From Apodospora peruviana (Eukaryota > Ascomycota > Sordariomycetes > Sordariales > Lasiosphaeriaceae), in contig JAUEDM010000019.1 of the NCBI GenBank assembly GCA_033439685.1, forward strand, positions 1-17,739: a stretch of 17,739 nucleotides of DNA, in the 5' to 3' direction. The notes beneath the pieces were generated by a model. It ran no database searches and was not told the origin of the DNA. It worked only from the letters and a program-made list of their open reading frames with translations. Shown here piece by piece: positions 10,134-17,739 of this stretch; position 1 is the stretch's first letter; every line of letters begins with the position of its first letter. The position numbers were made by a program, and so were the translations under genes.

Positions 10134-10517
10134 CTCACACGCTCAACGCCGGGGAAAGGCCAAAATTGGCTTCGCACTGGTCGAGTTCATGTAGCGAAGA
10201 CTTGATCACTCTCTCGTCGGGTGGCTGATGAGATTGTGGAGATCCACGTGTCGAGAGCTACTGAGAGTTTTCCTTTGTGGGAAACTGTCTTCTCAGGCTC
10301 GGTACTCGTTCGCTCGTCTCGTCTCGCTCGCTCGGCGGCGGTCGAGGTGGTTCGAAGAATGAGGTGTCGCTCGGAACGAAGGGAGCGGCTGGTGTGGAAT
10401 TGGGGGAGGAATTCCTTCGTCGTCGAACCGAAGAAATTGATCCTCTTTTTAGGGTGGAGAGAATACCAGAAGTCTGGGGCGGAGGCGGAAGGGCCGTTGA
10501 GGCTAGGGGACGAAAAG

Positions 10518-10542
10518 TAGAAAAAGCTTTGAGCTTTTTCTA
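10518..10542. repeat. Perfect 11-bp inverted repeat with a 3-base loop
   Basis: The left arm TAGAAAAAGCT (10518-10528) and right arm AGCTTTTTCTA (10532-10542) are exact reverse complements separated by TTG. It can fold as a tight hairpin or cruciform and lies in the probable promoter or leader of the cyclin, 34 bases from a T13 run. Confidence 0.85.
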
Positions 10543-10576
10543 AACCTTTGCTTTCCTCGTGTGGTGGTGGTTTTCG

Positions 10577-10589
10577 TTTTTTTTTTTTT
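10577..10589. repeat. T13 homopolymer (A13 on the cyclin strand)
   Basis: Thirteen T in a row on the plus strand. Poly(dA:dT) tracts in fungal promoters commonly exclude nucleosomes. Here it lies in the probable cyclin promoter beside the inverted repeat at 10518-10542. Confidence 0.85.
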
Positions 10590-11510
10590 CGATTATGCCT
10601 GCAATCTTTCTTGACTGCAACACACGATACAACGAAGACGCACGACACCGTCCCTTATATTGCGGCTGCTGGTCGGGAGCTTGGCTTGTCGAAGGCGGCC
10701 CAGGATCTCAATCTCCTCCTTCCCTCCTTTTCTCTGGCGGAGAAAGGCGAGTCCACGGGGGCTCTGGAAGGACACGGGTACGGGAGAAGGGAATGACTGG
10801 TTGCGGATGGAGGAGGAGGGAAAAGGGAGAGGGGGAGGAGGAGGTAGATATTTGCTCAGGTAGGAGGAGGATGGAAGAGAGGAAAAGGGAGTGGAAGAGA
10901 GCGCAGAGATTGGTTAACCGGCGATTTAAGACAGGGCCCCCAGCTTGCTCTCACCACAGCAGCGCTGAGCACCGAGCACCCAGTACCAAGCAGCTTGCAG
11001 CATCGCCCGTCCACTGAGGTTGAACTCCGTACCTTGGCCCGGTCCAGCGCGAGCAGGGTTTAGGTTGGCTGCTTGTTGCAGGGGAGAGTGGGTACAGAGT
11101 TACTTGGTTTGGTGCAGCCAGTGCAGGTACCTCAGGCACCCAGCGGCCGTCGCCAAGAGCCAATGTAAGGAAATGGCAAGTCCACCTACGGTGTCCTGTA
11201 TCATACCTTACCGTATTGTACTGTATCAGCTCACAGGCCGATTTGGATGCTTTACCTAGGTTCACGATGCCATTAACGGGTCCGTACACCTTCACGAATC
11301 TCCCGGTCGGCCAGACCGCCCGATCACGCTGACACCGGATTACTTGCCGTGGGCTGGCCGCCCGGATGGTGGTGGTATGGCCCAGGACACAGAGGCCAGA
11401 CAAAAACAACCATCCAATGTTTTGTAGACAAAAAGAATTAACGATAACAAGCAGATATGCGAATGTTCGCGTCGCAAGACACAGACAGGGGCCGGCAGCG
11501 ATACACACGG

Positions 11511-11608
11511 CCGCCCTCTCACCCTCTCTCACCCACCCAGTCACCTCACACACACACACACACAATTGAACCATTCAACCCCCTTCCCCTCCTTCTCTCC
11601 TCCCCCCG
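11511..11608 (+). promoter_or_regulatory. Pyrimidine-rich tract with promoter-like composition, plus strand
   Basis: About 100 bases dominated by C and T on the plus strand, interrupted by a CA repeat, and followed by CCCCTTCCCCTCCTTCTCTC. This is what sequence around a plus-strand fungal transcription start often looks like. Only short frames without protein character follow (for example 11662-11913), so any transcript from here may be noncoding. It could also be mere low-complexity sequence. Confidence 0.3.
11547..11564. repeat. (CA)9 microsatellite
   Basis: Nine CA units in a row, embedded in the pyrimidine-rich tract. Likely length-polymorphic. Confidence 0.95.
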
Positions 11609-13259
11609 AAGACCAAGGTGGGATGTGAAGGTGGTACTCAGCCAGGCACGGCGAAGGAGGCTTGCCTTGGTGCTGCTTGGTGGCCATGGGCTGCTGGCTG
11701 CTCTTTGGCGGACAGGATCGAGAGGGTGGTGTTCGACGGGTCGTGTTGGTGGGCGAGCGTGGACTTGAGTGGATTCGTCGCTCGGCTGGGAAATTCAGGC
11801 CGGATGGGCAGGAGCAGGGATCAACGGGTGCTAAGCCTGCTCTGTTGCTTTCAACTTGCAGGGCCTCTCCTCTTCGTACAGCGCTGCCCTTGGTTGACCA
11901 CCTCACTGGCTGACCGAGATTAAGAGCCCGAGGATGCAGCTGGCGAAAGGTGGACCGCACACCACTGACAACCACGGGCAAAATTCAGAGACACGGTACC
12001 AAAGTGCCATAGTGATATGCACCGACCAAAACGTCGCACTCCGGCGGCTTTTTTTGTGGTTGGCGTCGGGTCGTGTGCGTGCGCTGCGTGCGTTGCGAGC
12101 GATGAGAGCACGCGGTTCTCGCCCGTGTACGGAGTATGGCGCGAACCTCTTTCCCTCTCCAGTACAGCGTATTGCGGGAGGAGGAAGCTACATGGAGCTC
12201 ATTGTAGCTTCTTGCTTCCAGTGTCCTGCTGTTTGCCAGTCTAGGTACCTTACCTAAAACAGGTGCTTGCTTGCCCCGGTGGTGCCTCATTAATCGTGCC
12301 CTCCATTGTAAGAGCTTGCATCTGTCGGTCGGAAGCACTGCGGCGCCTTACAGATCCGGTGCGTCGGGGACTTCCAGGTTCCATGTCGTCCTTTTCAAGC
12401 CGCTTCAGACAATGGAGGGAGAAGGCAATCAACGGCAGCAATCCGGACACATGGTACACGTACAGGAGACCGGCAGTGTTCAAAACGCCTTCCAGACATT
12501 TTCTTCTCATTGCTTGGAAAAACTTTGCTCGCTAATCGGTTCAGCCATAACGACGGCAAGTCTCGCCAGGCCCGACAGCTTGGGCCTCTCCTGGAACGAC
12601 CTGGAAGTCTGTGTTTGACGCCGCTGCAGTGTCATCAGTTCAACATTTTACCTCATTACTTACTCCGTACAATGCTGTTTGTTTTGTCTGAGATGAACAA
12701 CATCGATCGACCGTTTGTTTGCTTGTCGCATGAATGGCCACTGCGGATCCAGAAGACAGCAGGGGAGATTGGCCCCTTTTCAGGCCTCCTGACCTGGAGA
12801 CAGTCCCTGGCGTGTGTCCGGCAGTCGCCGTCTCGTCCATCGGCCTGCAGTCCGGCTGTAATTGGATGGCCATTGGAGACGAGGCTCCGGTCCAGTGCCG
12901 TCTCACCAACGAAATGGAACGTGTGGGAAGCACCTGAGTCGCCTACCCCAAGCGATCAGGTACAATGCTGGGCCATGCAGATTGTCGCAGCATCGATAAT
13001 CTGTACAAGACATGGATCGCATGCCGAGCAGGACAAAGGGACGACTAATCGGCAATGTCGAGAAACCCCATAGACCAAACACTGGCCTGCCAGCCGTCAA
13101 GGAACGAACTGGCATAAGGCCATCGGGCGTGTAATAAACAGTGAAAGCCCAGGCATGATGACAATGATAATGAGCATGATGGTCCCATTGTGGTACAATG
13201 TCAAGCCCTCAAGTCACAACCACAGAAGAGCTTGCGACTGCAGGCAATGCTCTGTGGAG

Positions 13260-13293
13260 TATTCCATATCCGTGGAACTCGTTGTATGGAATA
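13260..13293. repeat. 9-bp inverted repeat with a 16-base spacer
   Basis: TATTCCATA (13260-13268) and TATGGAATA (13285-13293) are exact reverse complements. It is short enough to be chance, and no function is implied. Confidence 0.6.
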
Positions 13294-14151
13294 TTCGCCA
13301 TATAGGGCCAAGCACCAATGCATGCATTTTGTACATAAAGTTGGATTAGCGCCTCAGGTTACGTCAAAGATCTCTCGTCCCTGACAGTGTTGCATCCTGT
13401 CAGACTTTTAGCATCAGCGAACTCCTTGCCCGGAAAGGAAGAACATGGCTAAATTCACCAACCTATTATATAAGTTTGTCCGAGCGGCCGAGAACTCGAG
13501 CCTGCTTTCAGTTGATATACATGCAAGTGCCTTACTCGCTGTCTGTAGAACTGTTTCTCTAAAATCGTCTGCAAGACAAAACATCACAAGGCGCAGTTAA
13601 CTGCTCTGGCGGGTTTTACCACTTTATCAGCCGCTAATGCAGACCCCATCACGCCTCGCCATCCTTCCGCCAAACTGTATCAGCCAGTTCCAAGGTTTAC
13701 GTGTGCTGCTACGCGTATCCATCAGGACTTGGCGAGTCGCGTTTAATGGGCTGGACCAGCGCGCAGCTGAGACCACCTGGAAGGACACCGTGCTTTACTT
13801 GAGGAGGCTGGGCTGACAACTGGCAAGGCCTGTACGTGACCGTTCCAAGTATCGACGCGGCCAAGCAGACCAGGGGCTTCACAGGAGCTTGCAAATTGGA
13901 GATTGAAAGAAGATTCAGCTCCGACAACCGACAACCTAACCGACCGAAAGGAGACGGACGCAGTGACGTGATTTCCGGGCCTTGGAAGTCGAAAATTGAC
14001 GAGAGCCAGCCACCGCTTCGGCTTGGACGAAATTGCAGACGGGAAGCCAGATTTCGATCTCGTCGGCGACTGTTCCTACCAGTCAGAGCGATAGCTGGTA
14101 TCAGATTGCCAGCTGCCAGCTGGAAGATTCAAGGAAGCACCTTCTTCGCGC

Positions 14152-14167
14152 CAAGATCTCAAGATCT
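14152..14167. repeat. Tandem duplication of CAAGATCT
   Basis: Two adjacent copies of the 8-mer CAAGATCT. It is a small slippage-type duplication in the gene-free region. Confidence 0.8.
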
Positions 14168-17100
14168 GAGATGAGAAGGGCTGGCCAATCAAGAAAGCGC
14201 AACGCGGTGCTGCACGGGTTCAGAAACCCAATTTAATCATGCGTGTCATGACGAGGCCAGAAACGGCCAATCCACCGTCCATCCCCACTGCTGGCCTGAC
14301 AAGACAGGCCGCAACAGACTCAACGCCTTCCACCGGCAGCGACTGGCCACCGTATCCCCGCAACCTTGAGATGGCGGTTTCCTGCTTTCCCCTCTACCCC
14401 CTGTGCGGCCCTGTCTCCGGCCGGCCCGGGGCCCATCGCACCAGGGTGAAGGCGGGATGGTCAAGAATCCATCGCGTGTCGTCTTGAGGGTCACGGGACG
14501 AATGGCCGGTGACCGTCGTGTCCTGGCTCCAGGCCGATCTTGTTCACCTCATCGATATTTCGTGCAGCAAGACTCCTGCCCGGCCAGCATCTGACGACCG
14601 CGATGGTCGACTTTTTTACACTTCCGGCTGCTTGCTTGCTGTTTCACAGCTTTAGCTTTCCCGTCCGGTGGCTTGCTCTCATCAACTGTCACCACTGTCA
14701 TCATAAACCTGGAAGCCCCTACCCCAGGGCGGACGGCGTTGGTATACCTACAGCAACAGCGGCGCAATTGCGATTTGGACGAACTCCCCCACCACCACTC
14801 AGCTCTATACACCAAAACACCTACCTTATTAGATAGTCTCTTACCGTGCGACTTCCTGAGGGTTGATCGTGTATACGAGAGCTCGCCTGGTGGTTGGCCG
14901 TCGCGGACAAATTGATTGCTCCCACATGCCGTGGGACACGACATTTTGATAGTTTGCGGGCGCAGGGTCGCCCTGCCCAGATGTTATGCTAACTTATCTC
15001 TTTCATCAAGCTGGCCGTGTTGGCACAGCAAACCCCGTCCCCAGGGCATTCTCACTGATCCGCCGGCCGCTTCTTCGCCAGCCCGCAGCCTACCGCCTGG
15101 GAGCTTGTATCTGGCGACTTGCAGTGCCAGATGCGATAAGATTCCGACTTATCCATGCTAGAAAAAAAAAGAAGCAGCAACACGGCGAGGTTGTCGAAGG
15201 TCATCCCGTCCTTGCCTTGAATGCATATGGAGCTTCCAATCTGAGCATGTCCTATCGACATGTGCAGTTATCTTCAGCTTGCTTTGACTGGTCCTTGTCA
15301 GCGGTGCCAGGGACGTGTGGAACTGTCGCCATGCAAGTCTGAGACATGCCGAAAGTTGGCCTTTCACTCTGAGCCAAGACAGTAATCGCGAAGTGCGATC
15401 TGAGTTGGCGACTTGCAGAAACACCATACAAATCAAAAGATAATGGGCTCGCGTTTGCTTACATCGCTCAGCCCTGTCTTCACCGTTTTTATATCCACTC
15501 TTGACTTGAACTCTCTGTGGACAGCAACTCGCAGGTTCTGATCATGGGATTGCTCCCGTTCTCCTGGGACTTTCGGTTTTGATGCGAAGTTTCGGCACAT
15601 GGCACGACACACCGGGAACCCTTGAAAACTGGACTGGTCTGGTAGCTTGAGCCCGGGGATTCGACAGTCGGCTTTCTTCCATCGGCCTTACTTTGTGAGC
15701 TTGCTTGGCACCATTACTGCTACCTATATGGCGGAGTCGGATATATACAACGCATTGACACCGAAGGCAAGGGATATGAGACGATACGCAGCGCGGGAAA
15801 GCTGGCGATACCCTCATCTTTTCCTGGTTACATATCAGTTCAAGACAGCGCGGTCTTCAACTTTACTCGGACGAGGTCTACGTGTACCTGCAGCCGTGAC
15901 CTTTGTACTCAACCTATGATGGCAGAAAGGGCCGGCAGAGTCGGCTCACAGCCCGTGTCCCAATCGTCAAAGCCGATCACACGCTGCCGGCTGCATACTC
16001 CAAATCGATTTCGACTTCATCCGCTTATCTCTACCCTCACATATTCCTTTTCATGTTGACTTTTGTATGGCTAGATGATCGAGAGCTATCAACCACCAAA
16101 CAGCACCTGAAACTTGGTCGCTTTGGCAGTTGGCTTGCTGCCAAGGTCTCCAGCATGCTTACCAGTATTATATGAGCCCCGAGGGCGTTAACCTGCATGT
16201 CGGTCCATGACTGATCCAGCTTACTGGGTTTGTCAGACAAAAATCACATGTGCAGGTTGTCAAGCAGGTCTTCGCAGAGGAAGCAATAGCCAACAAACAC
16301 CGTTCTGGCTATGCTACCTTCGTACCTAGCTTGCGATGCCCTGCAGCCCAGCTTAGGTGAAGTTGTGTCAAGGAAGGCAGGGTACGGGGTAGCAGTCGTC
16401 CACTTTAGCCGATCGGGAGTCCGAGAGACGGAATCTGGAGAACAAGCTAAATATCACCAGGTGTCGTCGAGAAGACCAGAAACAAAGACCCGGATAAGGC
16501 AACACGCTCATTCATGGCCGCCAAACCTTATTTACCTTGGTCTTCATCTTGATGATCCCCCATGTTTTTACCCCTCACCGCCGCGTCGTTCATGCGTACA
16601 GGACCTAGTAGTCGGTCCCGGGAACTGGTTCTTGTTCGCGTGATATTCCCCAGCCTGCCTATTTTCCGTGCTGGAGCTGAGCTGAAGAAAGCGCGCCGAG
16701 TTTCAAAAAGGTTCCTGCTCACGGTCTTTGATTGGACAGGAGAGCCTCTTGCACCAACTAAATCCCACACCCCGCGTTGTGTTGCGTTTGGTGCGTGCCA
16801 GCACACCAAGGGGGGCAGCTAAAAAAAGAGAGATCAATCTAAACTGGGATTTTGAAGAGCTTACGATTGGCTGGCTCGCCCGGATTCATTACCCATTTCT
16901 CTCTTTACCTCTTGAGCTCTCGGTATGATCGGCAGGAGGGAATGGACCGCACGCAGGATGCCAGAACACACATATCTTGTTGCGGTCAGGTTAGGCGAGG
17001 CCAGCCTTCTCAGCTCGCGATACGAGGCAGATGAACCATCTTGAATCTTGATATTTCTTGTCTAGTTTAGTCCATAGTTTGCAACAACTGGCGGAACGCG

Positions 17101-17285
17101 CTCCTTGCTTTCCTGAGTTCAAATTTCCAAGGTTGGCTGACGTTGGTTCTTGAAATGTTGCATTGAATGACACTTGTTAGCGCTGAGGCGCCTGGTAGCT
17201 GGAGGCCTGCGCCGTCGTCCCGGATCTGCGGGCGCCGTGGCTCGTCCGGACAGCCCGATATCACCAACAGCACCGCTTGATATTC

Positions 17286-17295
17286 GGGGGGGGGG
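17286..17295. repeat. G10 homopolymer
   Basis: Ten G in a row in the gene-free right flank. Its main use is as a comparison: a natural-looking G run in the same assembly is tens of times shorter than the 429-base tract at 3678-4106. Confidence 0.9.
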
Positions 17296-17739
17296 CGCCG
17301 AAAGTGAGCTTTGATATGTGTCCAATGTTACGACTACATACACAGCGACATTGGAGTTCCAAGTTTCAGACTTCAACAGCCTCTTTGAATATTACTGGTC
17401 TTATTGGAGTTCATGAAAGACCCCATCATCATTCTTCCCAGCCCCAGGCTTTCGGGGCCACGGGATTGTATGTACGGAATTGAGTCCGGAATACCTCATC
17501 ATGTTAATATATAGTTGCTAAAAAGGTGAGATCACTAACAGAGTGACTTTAAAACACCACATAGCCCCCCCATCTTCCGCACCGCGGGGTTCGAGTTCCT
17601 CGTCTGAGTGAGCACACAGCGCCTGACAACCAACCAACTGCAAAACTGCGGCCACCTAGTCGGCCGTCACGTCGAAACGCGTTGTGCAAAGATGCGGTGA
17701 AGGGATCTTGCTGGAGATTTTGACGTGCTTAATTTCGAT

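Larger units (their letters stand above)
9500..10910 (-). promoter_or_regulatory. Probable distal leader and promoter of the cyclin gene
   Basis: About 1.4 kb with no credible coding gene. The minus strand is strongly pyrimidine-rich opposite the plus-strand GA tracts at 10805-10849 and 10861-10910, a composition common at core promoters and transcription starts of filamentous fungi, so transcription of the cyclin may begin near there. Longer upstream frames at 9515-9814 and 9570-9854 (minus) would lie in the leader. I found no ACGCGT (MBF-type) site in this stretch. Confidence 0.4.
10911..17739. other. Long region without a convincing gene
   Basis: Nearly 7 kb contains only frames up to 187 codons, with no recognisable domain, no consistent codon pattern and no joinable exon chain that I could find on either strand. 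Base composition is mixed and not AT-depleted or AT-rich, so it does not look like a RIP-mutated transposon. It contains the (CA)9 repeat, a G10 run at 17286-17295, a tandem CAAGATCT pair at 14152-14167, a 9-bp inverted repeat at 13260-13293 and three copies of ACTCCGTAC. It may be distal cyclin promoter, promoter of a gene beyond the right edge, or hold noncoding transcripts. A multi-exon gene with very short exons cannot be excluded by eye. Confidence 0.5.

Noticed and set aside
12510..13073. 187-codon plus-strand frame in the gene-free region
   Set aside because: It is the longest there, but has no domain, no biased composition, and no promoter or intron support. This length is expected by chance in GC-balanced sequence.
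13711..13716. ACGCGT (MBF-type) site at 13711-13716 as a cyclin promoter element
   Set aside because: It lies about 4.6 kb upstream of the cyclin ATG, and single hexamers are expected by chance in this length.
17520..17612. tRNA-like B-box GGTTCGAGTTCC at about 17586
   Set aside because: The T-stem does not pair cleanly, no A-box or acceptor stem fits upstream, and no cloverleaf can be drawn.

Overview
The window looks like nuclear DNA of a filamentous ascomycete (Pezizomycotina, most likely Sordariomycetes). The evidence is short introns (57 and 69 nt) with GT...AG ends and CTAAC/CTGAC branch sites, long pyrimidine-rich upstream regions, wide gene spacing, and one intact protein that is clearly a fungal G1 cyclin. 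No bacterial, phage, plasmid, CRISPR, rRNA or convincing tRNA feature is visible. | Layout. (1) 1-3428, minus strand: a long, unrecognised, intron-containing gene that runs off the left edge. Its reading frame is broken many times. (2) 3678-4106: a tract of 429 bases that is all G except one T at 3938. (3) 4337-6539, plus strand: a second long broken gene, divergent from the first. Its pieces resemble a family of uncharacterised filamentous-fungal proteins, and one piece looks like a retropepsin-type D-S-G-A motif split by a one-base deletion. (4) 6540-7839: gene-free 3' flank. (5) 7840-9108, minus strand: intact 422-residue G1/S cyclin (Cln/CLN-1 type). (6) 9109 to about 10900: its probable leader and promoter, with a two-codon uORF, a candidate leader intron and a perfect hairpin. 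(7) About 10900-17739: nearly 7 kb in which I find no convincing gene, only pyrimidine tracts, a CA microsatellite and a thrice-repeated 9-mer. | The most unusual feature is the left 6.5 kb. Two genes read well as protein in pieces, but the pieces are offset by one-base indels, mostly next to short homopolymers, on both sides of an implausible G tract. The cyclin, 1.3 kb further on, has no such lesion. This fits an uncorrected long-read patch in the assembly at least as well as a pair of real pseudogenes. I see no functional link between the two broken genes and the cyclin.
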